A DNA stretch of 64,000 nt. Origin: Platynereis dumerilii. Its lineage: Eukaryota > Annelida > Polychaeta > Phyllodocida > Nereididae. How positions within the stretch are numbered: position 1 is the first letter of the stretch; each line of letters starts with the position of its first letter. Made by a program: the position numbers and the translations under genes. Below the pieces are notes generated by a model that saw only the letters and a program-made list of their open reading frames with translations, did not search any database and was not told the origin of the DNA. This document shows, in pieces, positions 24,832 through 38,436 of the stretch. The stretch is taken from the NCBI GenBank assembly GCA_026936325.1, contig JAPTHN010000011.1, positions 3,415,001-3,479,000 on the forward strand. Direction: 5' to 3'.

Positions 24832-25159
24832 AGCTGGGTGGCCAAGTGGTTAAGGTTCCCGCCTGCTCCGCTGAAGGTCTTTGCCTGCATGGGTTCGAAC
24901 CCCGGGTGGGGAACCCAAAATTTTCAGTGTACCTTCATGAGCAAAATCCCAGCTGGATATCGTTCGGATGAGACGTTAAATTGGCGGCCCCTTGTATCAG
25001 TGTCTATGCTGGGCAAGTAAAAGATCCCTCACATGGGGTAAATGTGTAACATGTTGAGGACTCCCGCTCTCTCTCCCATCTCATCAATCAACCCTCGTGA
25101 GCGCCCAGAACTGGGCTTAGAGGGCTGCACTTACCATATCTATCTATCTATCTATCTAT
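24832..25159 (+). mobile_element. tRNA-derived SINE
   Basis: A tRNA-like head has an A-box-like TGGCCAAGTGG (24839-24849) and a B box GGTTCGAACCC (24892-24902), resembling Ser/Leu-type tRNAs. A central domain (24965-25028) begins GGATGAGACGTTAAAT and ends AAAGATCCC. It is followed by an unrelated 3' part and a TATC repeat tail. Units 2-6 lack this insert at the same place, so it arrived after unit duplication. A clear target duplication is not visible. The central domain recurs in the SINE at 62163-62377. Confidence 0.88.
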
Positions 25160-27939
25160 TGAACTTTTATTGTGGGAGAAAGAGGGCATCACATATTGAA
25201 CCTACTGGTACAAAATGTAAGGTTACAGATCAAGAACATTGTCCATACATGCGCGTTTCTTCCCCAGTTAATCTAATTTGGACTGTAGTTTCAATCGTTC
25301 GTCACCTCATTGATGCGCCCTCTTTTTGTCTTGATTAGCCTACCGAATGCCTTAATGCAGTACGTAAAGCCCCAGTCGTATCCATTCCCTTGTTTAGTCA
25401 TTGCCTCATTGGTTTAACTACCCTTTATTAGAGCATTCCGTTGAATTCAGTCAATCCGAGAAGAGATGGTAGGTTGGTATAAAACTATTTGGTTTCCATT
25501 CTGTATGAATACCTGATCTGGTGGATTTCTTTATCTCGATGTCGTAGTGCTTCAGATTACATTTAGAGGATTTTGAATCACATTACAGATAAGATGCACA
25601 ATTCGGTGTGAGACTCGGGTTAGATCCCAATACGATCCTGGTTAAATCAGTTGGATGGCTTGTGAGTTGGTCTATAAGAAGTTGCTGCCATGAAGTCTGA
25701 ATGTAAAAATCGAAAGATTGATAACATAGATATTATGTGGGATAAGCAGGATGTAATCTCATGAAATCTTAAATCTCATCACTGTGGCTCTTAATCTCAT
25801 TTTAAGATGAAAATGGAACCTAAATTGAATTACATGGAGTTGGTATCAAAGGCTGATGGCAGAATTAACCAACTTCTGGGTCACAGCTCACTCAGAAGAC
25901 CTAAAAAAGTTGCATCGCAGAGGTTTAAGATTTACTTCAAGATTCTGCTCTAGGTAATTCAGCTGCATGCTTAAATGATTATAATGAAAGATGCTGTTTA
26001 CACGCTTGATATATTCTGTGTTATTTTACATGCCTGGCCAAGAAATTGTCCAAATAATTGTTTATTTGACATGTTTGTCCTGTTGGTTAAACCCATCTTA
26101 CAACAACACATGCTTGACTTGGTCAATAGTATTTTCACAATACTTATCAATCAGTTACAAAATTTATAAAAAATTATGTTTATTTCGCATGATTTCTTTC
26201 TTTATCAGCATTATCTCCCATATTGAGTTATTTCGCCCTTTAGGCTGTTTTTGTTCCAATGGTGTTTCCTCTGCTCTCCACATGATCTTGCTTGTTCATA
26301 ATTCAGTGTGTATTAAATTGGCCCTCGAGATGTGACGCATTCCGACAGTTTCTTCTGAAATAATTGGAAATGTTACAACAATATTCAAAATTAGCAAAAT
26401 TGTTTCTATAGTTTCTGACAATAAGCTTTGGATAAAATCATCTTCCAGTCAGAGAATATTTTTGTAGTTTTCATGAAGATTAGATTGTTCTTCATGCACA
26501 CAATATGCAATCTAAATCTGCATGTTTGTCATTGCTTTAGCAGTGATAAGCTGGCTTGAATGATTGGTCTACAAAAGCAAAACTTGTAAAAGAATATGGG
26601 AGATTAATGCTTATGTACCTGTACCCTTTCATTTGAATATGGCCTTGTCATCATTTAACCTTCAGGATATACTTTCCACTCAGAATGTGAAGGACATCGC
26701 ACCCTCATTGGTGCTTCCAAAACAGATTACAAGTGTCAGAGCAGAGCTCAAGGGCGGTCTCTTTAACAGCCTGATGCTGTTACCTTTTCCGAACTTATCT
26801 CATCTCGTTTCTCCTCCCTGTCTGCATTCTGCGTCATTCCGCGCCATTCTGTGCAGATATCTCCTCGAGGTTATTCACATTTGTCTGATGCTGACAGCCA
26901 GATTGCTTTAACAAAATGTGAACCTTCTATTTCAGGAATTGCGATCATTGCCTAATGTGCATTTAGGCTTGACGTGACCTTCAGACGACACTGTCGACCT
27001 TCAAGCCTCCTCGGAGGAATCTCTTATTTATCGGGCTTATTTATCGAGCTTAACTTGCAGAACTTGGAGGTGGTTAAAGGTCCTCTGTGCAATCCTTCCT
27101 TCTCCTCCTTGGAGATTTTAGGATTGTGTTATTTAGAAAGTAAAGCCTGTTTATATTGATAAAGGCCTTAAGGGTCTTATATATGTGCGTGTGTACTGAG
27201 ATTCTTTGTCTTATGAAAGCTCAACTTTAAGTCGCGAACCTTCGACAGTGTGAATGTCTCTCTCTTTTTTGTGAGATGAGAAGTTGTGTTAGCGCCTCTA
27301 TCATAGTGGGGTGCATGTGGCTGCATATATATTCAATTCTGAGGCCTGCGTTGCATCCCCGTCTCCAGTTTTCCCAGTCTTCTTCTGTCTGAAATTGAGG
27401 AAATTTCAATATTTGAATATGTCAGATTTGTGCTGCTCATGCGAAATGAGGGATTGATGCTACGTATGGAATAGGAGAGGACAGAAGATGCATCCCGTGT
27501 GCCTCGATAGCTCCAGATGATGGATGCATTCTGTGTGGAATTCTGCATAACTGTCCAAACAGCTTCCTGCCCACATCCTGGCAATCGTTTCACTTTCTTA
27601 CTATTGCTTCTATTTCTTCTGATATAATCCTTCACAGTGCCTTAATATACTTCCCTTAGTCCACCGGTGAATGTGCTGATTCATCACATGGACAATGTGT
27701 CAGCAAGACAACTGAATTTGATCATTTCGCTTAATAAACGTCAAATCAGCTCTAAATATTTATGAGACGACTCCTGACCTTACTGGTTGTATTTTACCTC
27801 AATCACATAATTAATGGCTGATGGAGAATTAAGAGGTAATATCAACACAGTAAGTTTACTAATTAGCAATGCATTGGCTCATGTATGTGAGTGACATTTT
27901 CTCTTCACCATTTACGTGACGCGAATAGAATTCTGTTGG

Positions 27940-28740
27940 CTTTTCTTGGCGGTCGACGGTCCTTGCTAAGCAGGTGCCTCGGAAATGAGACAGTGAATGA
28001 ACAGCCATCCCCTCTTAGTAGCTGACTTGGCTGCATCTCACTTTGAACTATGAACCATTTGCACTGTGTAGGTCTTATCTGGGTCCTTGAACCATGGATC
28101 TCACACCCGCCCTTTTCATGCAATCACGGCACATGACCTCCGTAGCAGCTGCCGCATTAATGAGCCATATTTGTATTCATCGCCATAAATTGGGAGAGAA
28201 AGACTTGGCCAGACATCTGGCAGATTAACTTCTCCTCAGAGTAGCATCAGAAATGGCCCCAGGAACAGAAATGGCCCCCAGGAGGAGCTGTAGAAAGAGC
28301 TGGGGGAATAGGCCGTCTCGTAAGCCGGGAGCGGTGTGTTGAGGAGTGTTGTGGTTCCGTGGGGAGAGGAGGGCACAACGAGCCGCAAGGGGTCAATACG
28401 GAGGTCAACACCCACACCTAGCCGTTCAGGGTCTTTTATGAGGTCCTTCATGACATGCAGCTCCTTTATTGGCATGGCAACACGCTTGGCAACACTCATA
28501 GCAACGTGCAACACATCCATCACAAGGGGGCAGCCGACATCTTCATTCATTGAATCATTGCCTCAGCAACTGATGGTTTCCTTGACACTAATGATGGTAA
28601 TCGCGGGTAATAGCTGCATCAGCTTCCAAATGCCGCAGTGCCCCAAATGTCTCCTTCACCCAAATGCTTCAGTCACCCTGGCCCTTTACTTCTGCAGGGG
28701 CCTGGAGGTGGTTCTGACATGACTCTGCCTAACTGAGGTC
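27940..28740. promoter_or_regulatory. GC-richer conserved module of A, copy in unit 2
   Basis: It is collinear with 20735-21540 with few substitutions. It lacks the AAGTTGCC insertion that unit 1 has near 21218. Non-coding by comparison among copies; role unknown. Confidence 0.3.
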
Positions 28741-31517
28741 ACATATCAATGTGCTTCTCCCTCACTTACTTTCTCTTTCTTCATTAGATTTCTGCAGGGA
28801 ATCTTCATTTAGCTTGATTTATGGCTGATGTAAAAAGTTACAATGTAATTACTGTTAATGGATTGTTTATTGAATTATTTTTTCAGGTCATTAATACTTT
28901 GGCAATGTTTTAAGGGATTTGCTAGTGTCTGAGATGGGTGTTTCAGCCAGGATGCCTGTGTTTGTCTATGATTATATCCATCCCAAATCCTAAAAAGGCA
29001 TATTTATCCCAAGAAAGCTATGATATCATTGCCTTAGAGTTGCTATCACGAAACAAAGCTGATGAGTAAGACATTGCTTTTTGATGAATAATGGCCGCAA
29101 AATTCTGCTAACTTGAACTTGTATTAGAAACCTTCCTGAAACTGAAGAATGACTATTTGTTCCACTGGCAAGACCAGTACAACTACAATTGGTGGTGGAT
29201 TAAAATTTTTGAAAAACATTGTCTATCCTATGCAATGTATTGTTGTGTATTGTTAAATACTGCAGAGAACCAGCTCACCTTAGCATGAGCAGCCCTTGAA
29301 TTTGGATGTCCCCAGTTGAGTTGTTGCGTTGTCTGGAGAGATGGTTAGCATTTCGTGTTGCACTCCTGGTTGCTAATAGGCTGGAAGGGATATTCTCTAC
29401 CCACTCTGCATGCACATACCACTCAGCACTCTCCTGAATTGACATCGCAAATCACACAAGTCACGAGATGCCATTTATTATGCCATCCACCTTCGCTTAT
29501 TACGCATCCAAATATACTTTTGTTGGCTTCTACAGACGCTGTGTGGCATTTTAGAGAATATGTTCCGATAATTCACTTGGCAAACTATAGAATCTGTAAA
29601 ACTGATATATATGGCATTTGATGCAAAACAAATAACATTTGAACACAAGTGGAGATCTGTTATCAGAGATTTGACATTTTCTTGATACCTTCCACAAATT
29701 GCCTTTAAATCGAGATGGCGATTGTAGTGACCAAGTGATTCACTCTATCTGTAGTCCGTACTGCTCATCTAGTCGCTCAAGTCTGTTGCTGGCGACCAAC
29801 AAAAATTGTGTAAATTTGCAATGAAAGGCACATTGCGGCAGACACCCAGTCTCTATCACTTAGCTTTCATTTCCTCTGCAACAATTACCACAATGAATGA
29901 CATTAAACGGCCTTCCTCTTTCCCCCTCTCCCTCTCTGGTGAATCGTGGTGATATGCTTGTGGCTTTCAGCACCGTTCTCTCCCTGGCATGTGCGATAAA
30001 GCTGCAAACTGGCCTTTTGGCCTGACGGCTCCATATTCGGCTCTGCTCAAAGCCAGATTTGTCATATTTGGGGATTGTTGTGGATCTCATTTCACAGCAG
30101 CAATAGAGACGTTCTCTCAATCTAAACGTCATTTGTTGTGGGTTTTTTTATATTGGACAAACCTGTTGTATGTTGTGACTTTTTGTTTCCTCCTGATGAG
30201 CTAATCGCGTGTCGCGCTTTCTACAATCCTTGGAGGCGGCTGAGTAATTTCAATGGGAGATTCGGTCAGATTTTCTGGTGATGCAAGGGACCTTTGAAGC
30301 TGTGAGGTACAAGCATCGAATATCCCACTTCAAAGGTTGGCTGGAGTGCAATAAAAGCAGACACTGAAGTTATTGCACTGTTGGTCTTTTTCTCCGACAG
30401 CCATTATTGAGCCATCCATCTATTAATGTCTGCAAAACTTCCTCAACTCCCCTGTTTACTCAAACACTTGCAATGTGGCCAAAGCTTCAACATATGTTGC
30501 TGCAAGTTCATTTCCCAACTGAGACAACTCCTTCCAAATCGACCCTCGACTGACTGCAATGACTGAGTCCATAACATATTTCACCCGGGTTCAGAAACTG
30601 TTTGACTAACATATAACTTCTTCAAAGTATTGATGTTTTGACATTGTGTACATTTCAAGATCTTCTTGGTCAATTTCCCGGAATGCAAGTTGTTCCTAAA
30701 TACATATTTTGCAATTGCCTGTGGTAAAATGTTATATTGCCTGGCAATAAATTCTCTTAGATGACACTTCACAAGGGACCGCAAGATGCCATTACGCAGA
30801 GCATCTGTCTGCGTCTTGCTTTTTGGGGCTTTCTTTGAGGCCATCTTTGAGGCTGGAGCTCCAGTCAGAGATGCTGGCAGTAATTAAATCAAGGAGATTC
30901 TTTGATCTGCTGATGGTCTCTCATCTCAAATTCCAACAACCTCTCCCAAAACAACCGCGAAACACAGATAGCCATCTGAAGTTTGGCCAACAAAAATTCA
31001 AGTTTCTCAACGAACAGTCGAACACAGTGCATCTTTCTTTGTTTGCATTTCCCTTTTGATCTTTCAACACACACATCGCTGTGTCAATAGTGCCAAGTAT
31101 GTACAACTTACAGTTGATTGACTTAATAAGGCATTCATCAGTCATATCACAAGGCTCGTTCAGACAGATGCAAGAACTTTGCAATTATTTCCACTTCCAG
31201 AAATTGGACAAAGACTGGATAACCTGCCCTAGTTCTTTCATGGAGAATCTTAGCCTGAGCAAGTCTTTTGATCAACTGACCATTGTTAGAATGGGCTGCA
31301 ATGTTTTATGGCTGATTTCTTTTATCCATAACTTCTGGCCTTTTGCTCTGGATTTGAGGTCTTGCTTTCTGATTATTCCCCTTCTTGAGTTGTCTTGCCT
31401 CTCTCTTCCCATTCTCTCCTTTTCCTCTCTTTCTCTTCCTCTCCTCTTCCTCTGTTCTCTCGTTTTCCTCTTCATCTCTTTCTTTATTGTTTCTCCTTCT
31501 TATTTTCTCTTTTATCC

Positions 31518-31640
31518 CCAAACACGCCATCTTTCTCATTCGCCAATGGCCACACGTCAGGCTGATCACGTCAGGCTGATCACGTCAGGTGCCAACTCAA
31601 TTCACGAATCCTTGGCGAAAGAGTTCATCTTTGCACACAT
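31518..31640 (+). promoter_or_regulatory. CCAAT/CRE-half-site block, unit 2
   Basis: It follows the unit's pyrimidine tract (about 31380-31515). It reads CATTCGCCAATGGCC, so the first, inverted CCAAT is altered. The following GCTGATCACGTCAG is present twice in tandem, doubling the half-CRE. Confidence 0.35.
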
Positions 31641-34179
31641 TACCAACGCGTTCTGTGACATCCTAATGCTCTTGTCTGGTTTGCTTGTCACATTCCTCTT
31701 TTCAGATTTTGTTTCCTCAGCAAAAGACCAAGAAATTAACGAGCGACTTTTTTGCGCTTGAAAGAGACGTCAAGCACTTGGCTGGTGTTGTAGCGACATT
31801 CTTTCTCTCTCTGCTATGACAAGTGTGCTGACATTTATCTCCCTGCCTTACTCCTTTAGGCATTATCAATAACATTCCTGTCAAGTATTCTTTTGTGGCC
31901 AGGAGCCCTCCAAGTTTCTCAGGTCTGCTTTTTACCATTATGAACCATGGGGATGACGGATGAAGGTCTTTTCAAACAGTTGAACATTCATTACCAGAGA
32001 AAAAGGCTGTCACATATTGAACGGTCTGGTATAAGATGCAAGATTGTCGATTAATGACGTTTTCTGTACATGCACTTTCTTCCCTAGTGTCGTCGTAGTT
32101 TGGACAGCAGTTTCAATCATCCTTCACCTCATTGACGTGACCTCTTTCTGTTTTGAATAGCGGACCAAATGCATAAATACAGTACATAAAGCCTCAGTCT
32201 TATCCATTCCCTTGTTTAGTCATTGTCTCAATGTTTTAAGTACCCTTTAGAGCATTCAGGTTGAATTCAGTCAATCTGAGAAGAGATGGGTGGTTGGTAT
32301 AAATCTATTTGGTTTCCATTCTGTATGAATACCTGATCTGGTGGATTCTTTATCTTGATGTCGTAGTGCTTCAGATTACATTTAGAGGATGACACTGAGA
32401 AATCTTTACCATTGTTTGAATCATGTTACAGATAAGATGCACAATTCCGTTAGATCCATGTGAGATTTGGGTTAGATCCCAATAAGATCCTGGTTAAAGC
32501 AGTTAGCTGGCTTGTGAGTTGGTCTATAAGAAGTTGCTGCCATGAAGTCTGAACGTAAAAATCGAAAGATTGATAACGTAGATATTATGTGGGATAAGCA
32601 GGATGTAATCTCATGAAATCTTAAATCTCATCTCTGTGGCTCTGAATCTCATTTTAAGATGGAAATGGAACTTTAGATAAGAATCATCTTCCAGTCAGAG
32701 AATATCCTTTAGTTTTCATGATAATTAGATTGTTCTTCATGCACACAATATGCAATTGAAATCTGCATGTTGTCGTTGCTTTAGCATTGATAATCTGGCT
32801 TGAATGGTTGGTCTACAAAAGCAAAACTTGTAAAAGAATATGGGAGATTAATGCTTATGTACCTGTACCCTTTCATTTGAATATGGCCTTGTCATCATTT
32901 AACTTTCAGGATATACTTTTCACTCTGAATGTGCATGAACGGCATTGCATCCTCTTTGGTGCCTCGATGCAGATTACAAGTGTCAGAGCAGAGCTCAAGG
33001 GTGGTCTCTTTAACAGCCTGATGCTGTTACCTTTTCCCAACTTATTTAATCTCCTCTCTCCTCACTGTGTGCTTTCTGTGTCATTCTACGCAGATATTTC
33101 CTCGGCTCTCGAGGTTATTCACATTTGTCTGATGCTGACAGCCAGATTGCTTTAACAAAATGTGAACCTTCTATTTCAGGAATTGCGATCATTGCCTAAT
33201 GTGCATTTAGGCTTGACGTGACCTTCAGACGACACTGTCGACCTTCAAGCCTCCTCGGAGGAATCTCTTATTTATCGGGCTTATTTATCGAGCTTAACTT
33301 GCAGAACTTGGAGGTGGTTAAAGGTCCTCTGCACAATCCCTCTTCTCCTCCGCGGAGATTTTAGGATTGTGTTATTTAGACTCTAGTAAAGCCTGTTTAT
33401 ATTGATAAAGGCCTTAGCGGTGTTATATATGTGTGTGTACTGAGATTCTTTGTCTTATGAAAGCTCAACTTTAAGTCGCAAACCTTCAGCAGTGTGAACG
33501 TCTCTCTCTTTTTTGTGAGATGAGAAGTTGTGTTAGCGCCTCTATCATAGTGGGGTGCATGTGGCTGCATATATATTCAATTCGGGGGCCTGCGTTGCAT
33601 CCCCATCTTCAGTTTGCCCTGTCTTCTTCTGTCTGAAATTGAGGAAATTTCAATATTTGAATATGTCAGATTCGTGCTGCTCATGTGAAATGAGAGATTG
33701 ATGCTACATATGGAAGAGGAGAGGACAGAAGATGCATCCCGTGTGCCTCAATAGCTCCAGATGATGGATGCATTCTGTGTGGAATTCTGCATAACTGTCC
33801 AAACAGCTTCCTGCCCACTTCCTGGCAATCGCTTCACTTTCTTCCTATTGCTTATATTTCTTCTGATATAATCGTTAACAATGCCTAAATACACTTCTCT
33901 TAGTCCACCGTTGAATGTGCTGATTCATCACAATGACAGTGTTTCAGCTAGACAACTGAATTTGATAATTTCGCTTAATAAACGTCAAATCAGCTGTGAA
34001 TATTTATGAGACGACTCCTGACCTTACTGGTTGTATTTTACCTCAATCACATAATTAATGGCTGATGGAGAATTAAGAGGTAATATCAACACAATAAGTT
34101 TACTAATTAGCAATGCATTGGCTCATGTATGTGAGTGACATTTTCTCTTCACCATTTACGTGACGCGAATAGAATTCTG

Positions 34180-34985
34180 TTGGCTTTTCTTGGTGGTCGA
34201 CGGTTCTTGCTGAGCAGGTGCCTCGGAAATGAGACAGTGAATGAACAGCCATCCCCTCTTAGTAGCTGACTTGGCTACATCCCGTATTGAACTATGAACC
34301 ATTTGCACTGTGTAGGTCTTATCTGGGTCCTTGAACCATGGATCTCACACCCGCCCTTTTCATGCAATCACGGCACATGACCTCCGTAGCAGCTGCCGCA
34401 TTAATGAGCGATATTTGTATTCATCGCCATAAATTGGGAGTGAAAGACTTGGCCAGGCATCTGGCAGATTAACTCCTCCTCAGAGCAGCATCAGAAATGG
34501 CCCCAGGACCAGAAATGGCCCCCAGGAGGAGCTGCAGAAAGAGCTGGGGGAATAGGCCGTCTCGTAAGCCGGGAGCGGTGTGTTGAGGAGTGTTGTGGTT
34601 CCGTGGGGAGGGGAGGGCACAACGAGCCGCAAGGGGTCAATACGGAGGTCAACACCCACACCTAGCCATTCAGGGTCTTTTATGAGGTCCTTCATGACAT
34701 GCAGCTCCTTTATTGGCATGGCAACACGCTTGGCAACACGCATAGCAACATGCAGCACATCCATCACAAGGGGTGGCCGACATCTTCATTCATTGAATCA
34801 TTGCCTCAGCAACTGATGGTTTCCTTGACACTAATGATGGTAATCGCGGGTAATAGCTGCATCAGCTTCCAAATGCCGCAGTGCCCCAAATGTCTCCTTC
34901 ACCCAAATGCTTCAGTCACCCTGGCCCTTTACTTCTGCAGGGGCCTGGAGGTGGTTCTGACATGACTCTGCCTAACTGAGGTCAC
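34180..34985. promoter_or_regulatory. GC-richer conserved module of A, copy in unit 3
   Basis: It matches 20735-21540. A one-base loss near 34773 (GGGGTGGCCG against GGGGGCGGCCG) shifts any frame here, which argues against a coding role shared by the copies. Confidence 0.3.
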
Positions 34986-37744
34986 ATATCGATATGCTTC
35001 TCCCTCACTATCGGATTTGTTTGTTGGCCTTACTTTCTCTTTCTTCATTAGATTTCTGTAGGGAATCTTCATCTAGCTTGATTTATGGCTGATGTAGCAA
35101 GTTACAATGTAATCACTGCTAATGGATTGTTTATTGAATTATTTTTTCGGGTCATTAATACTTTGGCAATGTTTTAAGGGACTTGCTAGTGTCTGAGATG
35201 GGTGTTTCAGCCAGAATGCCTGTGTTTGTCTATAATTATATCCATCCCAAATCCTAAGAAGTCATACATGTATTTATCCCAAGAAAGCCATGATATCATT
35301 GCCTTAGCAGCTTAGAGTTGCTATCACAAAACAAAGCTGAGGAGTAAGACATTGCTTTTTGGCGAATAATGGCCGCAAAATTCTGCGAACTTGAACTTGT
35401 ATTAGAAACCTTCCTGAAACTGAAGAATGACTATTTGCGCCTGACTATTTGCTCAACTGGCAAGACCAGTACAACTACAATTGGTGGTGGATTAAAATTT
35501 TTGAAAAATATTGTCTATTCTATGCAATGTATTGTTGTGTATTGCTAAATACTGCAGAGAACCAGCTCACCTTAGCATGGGCAGCCCTATTATTTGGCTG
35601 TCCCTAGCTGAGTTGTTGTTGCGTTGTCTGGAGAGATGCATTTCGTGTTGCACTCCCGGTTGCTAATAGGCTTCATGACGGTATACTTGGCGCAATCTGA
35701 GATGTCTGGAAGGGATATTCTCTTCCCACTCTGCATATACCACTCCACACTCTCCTGAATTGACATTGCAAATCACACAAGTTACTATATGCCATTTATT
35801 ATGCCATCCACCTTCGCCTATTACGCGTCCAAATATATTTTTGTTGGCTTCTGCAGATTCTGTGTGGCATTTTAGAGAATATGTTCCGATAATTCACTCA
35901 GCAAACTACAGAATCTGTAAAATATATATATATGGAATATTATACCAAACAAATAACATTTGAACCCAAGTGATCTGCTCTCAGAGATTGGACATTTTCT
36001 AGAAATCATACACAGATTGCCTTTAAATCTAGATGGTGATTGTTGTGACCAAGTGATTCACTCTATCTGCAGTCTGTACTGCCCATCTAGTGACTTTAGT
36101 TTGTTGCTGGTGACCAACAAAAATCTTGTAAATTTGCAATGAAAGGCACATTGCGGCAGACACCCAGTCTCTATCACTTAGCTTTCATTTCCTCTGCAGC
36201 AATTACCACAGTGAACGACATTAAACGGCCTTCCTCTTTCCCCCTCTCCCTCTCTGGTGAATCGTGGTGATATGCTTGTGGCTTTCAGCACTGTTTTCTC
36301 CCTGGCTTGTGCGATAAAGCTGCAAACTGGCATATTGACGCACTGCCCTTAGCCTTTTGGCCAGACGGCTCCATATTTGGCTCTGCACAAAGCCAGATTT
36401 GTCATATTTGGGGATTGTTGTGGATATCATTTCAAAGCAGCAATAGAGACGTTCTCTCAACCTAAACATCATTTGTTGTGCGTTTTTTATATTGGACAAA
36501 CCTGTTGTATGTGGTGACTTTTTGTTTTCTCCTGATGAGCTAATTGCGTGTCGCGCTTTCTGCAATCCTTGGCGGCGGCTGAGTAATTTCAATGGGAGAT
36601 TCAGATTTTCTGTTGATGCAAGGGACCTTTGAAGCTGTGAGGTACAAGCATTGAACATTCCACTTCAAAGGATGGCTGGAGTGCAATAAAAGCAGACATT
36701 GAAGTTATTGCACTGTTGGTCTTTTTCTCCGACAGCCGTTATTGAGCCATCCATCTATTAATGTCTGCAAAACTTCCTCAACTCCCCTGTTTACTCAAAC
36801 ACTTGCAGTGTGGCCAAAGCTTCAACATATGTTGCAGCAAGTTCATTTCCCAACTGAGACGACTCCTTTCAAATCGACCCTCGACTGACTGCAATGACTG
36901 AGTCCATAACATATTTCACCGGGTTCAGAAACTGTTTGACTAACATATAACTTTTTCAAAGTATTGATGTTTTGACATTGTGTACATTTCAAGGTCTTCT
37001 TGGTCAATTTCCCCGAATGGAAGTTTTTCCCCCAAGATACATATTTCGCAATTGCCTGTGATAAAATTTGGTAATGCATGGCAATAAATTCTGTTACACA
37101 ACATTTCACAAGGGACCGCAAGATGCCATCACAGAGCATCTGTCTCCATCTTGCCTTTTGGGGCCATCATTGAGGCCATCTTTGAGGCTGGAGCTCCAGT
37201 CAAAGATGCTGCTAGTAATTAAATCAGGGAGATTCTTTGATCTGTCTTTGGTCTCTCATCTCAAATTCCAACAACCTCTCCTCAAACAACTGCGGAACAC
37301 AGATAGCCATCTGAAGTTTGGTCTACAAAAATTCAAGTTTTCTTGACGAGCACAGTGCAGCTTTGTTTGCTTTTTCCTTTTGATCTTTCAACACACCCAT
37401 CCCTGTGCCAACAGTACCAAGTTTGTAGGCCTTACACTTGATTGACTTAATAAGGCATTCATCTTTCATATCACACGGTTTATTCGGACAGATGCAAGAA
37501 CTTTTCAATTATTTTATTTCCACTTCAAGAAATTGGACGAAGACTGGATAACCTGCCCTGGTTCTTTCATGGGGAATCTTAGCCTGAGCAAGTCTTTTGA
37601 TCAACTGACCATTGTTTGAATGGGCTGCAATGTTTTATATAAAGGCTGGTTTCTTTAATCTATAACTTCCTGCCTTTTGCTCTAGATTTGAAGTCTTGCT
37701 GTTCTGATTATTCCTCTTCCTGAGTTGTCTTGCCTTTCTCTTCC

Positions 37745-37832
37745 CATTCTCCTGTCCTCTTCCTGTCCTCTTCCTGTCCTCTTCCTGTCCTCTTCCTCTC
37801 CTCTTCCTCTCCTCTTCCTCTCCTCTCTCGTT
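37745..37832. repeat. CTCTTCCTGTC minisatellite in the pyrimidine tract
   Basis: About four copies of TCCTCTTCCTG pass into about three of TCCTCTTCCTC. Other units have the tract without this expansion. Confidence 0.85.
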
Positions 37833-37887
37833 TTCCTCTTCATCTCTTTCTTTATTGTTTCTCCTTCTTATCTTCTCTTTTATCCCC

Positions 37888-38000
37888 AAACACGCCATCT
37901 TTCTCATTGGCCAATGGCCAAGCGTCAGGCTGATCACGTCAGGTGCCAACTCAATTCACGACTCCTTGGCGAAAGAGTTCATCTTTGCACACATCACCAA
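37888..38000 (+). promoter_or_regulatory. CCAAT/CRE-half-site block, unit 3
   Basis: It has CATTGGCCAATGGCC, then GCTGATCACGTCAGGTGCC and TTGGCGAAAGAG, immediately after the pyrimidine tract. Both CCAAT orientations and the half-CRE are intact. Confidence 0.35.
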
Positions 38001-38424
38001 CGCGCTCTGTGACATCCTAATGCTCTTGTCCTGTTTGCTTGTCATTTTCCTCTTTTCAGATTTCGTTTCCTCAGCAAAAGACCAAGAAATTAAAAGCAAC
38101 TTTTTTGCGCTTCAAAGAGATGTCAAGCACTTGGCTGGTGTTGTAACGACATTCTTTCTCTCTCTGCTGTGACAAGTGTGCTGACATTTATCTCCCTGCC
38201 TTACTCCTTTAGGCATTATCAATAACATTCCTGTCAAAGTTTCTCAGGTCTGATTTTTACCGTTATGAACCATGAGGATGAAGGATGAAGGTCTTTTCAA
38301 ACAGTTGTACATATATTATGTTGAAAAAAGGCCATCACCTATATATACATCCAGTATACCATTCTTCTTCTTCTGTTTTCTTCCCTGGATCAGCCAGGTT
38401 GCTCAATGCTCACCCAGTGTTAGT

Positions 38425-38436
38425 GGGGGGGGGGGG
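38425..38436. repeat. Run of 12 G
   Basis: A 12-base G homopolymer inside a stretch of unit 3 (about 38340-38450) that diverges from the other units. Its length may be unreliable in the assembly. Confidence 0.9.

Larger units (their letters stand above)
17529..26348. repeat. Array unit 1, type A
   Basis: The A half runs from about 17529 to 22085 and the C core from about 22086 to 26348. It is the longest unit because it carries a Chapaev-like element (17734-19212), a short LINE-like insertion (19308-19396) and a tRNA-derived SINE (24832-25159). Its tail is the version that precedes A units. A short deletion near 26312 removes the segment that in other units contains GATTTACCTCGCATGG. Its C core is closest to that of unit 7, at the other end of the array, while a 373-bp stretch of its A half is identical to unit 5. 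No supported gene. Confidence 0.85.
26349..32664. repeat. Array unit 2, type A
   Basis: The A half runs to about 29255 and the C core to 32664. It is free of large insertions and serves as the best empty-site reference for unit 1. The unit ends early: the C core stops at GATGGAAATGGAAC and jumps into the interior of the next A half (TTTAGATAAGAATC), deleting the tail. The CRE-like block is locally duplicated (GGCTGATCACGTCA twice, 31559-31588). A plus-strand frame of 226 codons at 31081-31761 crosses the pyrimidine tract and is not kept open in other units. Confidence 0.85.

Noticed and set aside
24832-24905. Functional tRNA gene
   Set aside because: Boxes A and B are present but the sequence continues into a SINE body with a repeat tail, and the cloverleaf is degraded.
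30581-30844. Minus-strand frame in the C core (Lys-rich, with CTQCQN)
   Set aside because: It is collinear in units 2, 3 and 5 but the reading frame changes in unit 5, and no known domain is seen. Conservation is explained by recent duplication.
31081-31761. Plus-strand frame of 226 codons in unit 2, hydrophobic and Ser/Leu/Phe-rich
   Set aside because: The hydrophobic middle is the pyrimidine tract translated. The C-terminal part looks conserved among units only because the DNA is; differences among units there change amino acids freely.
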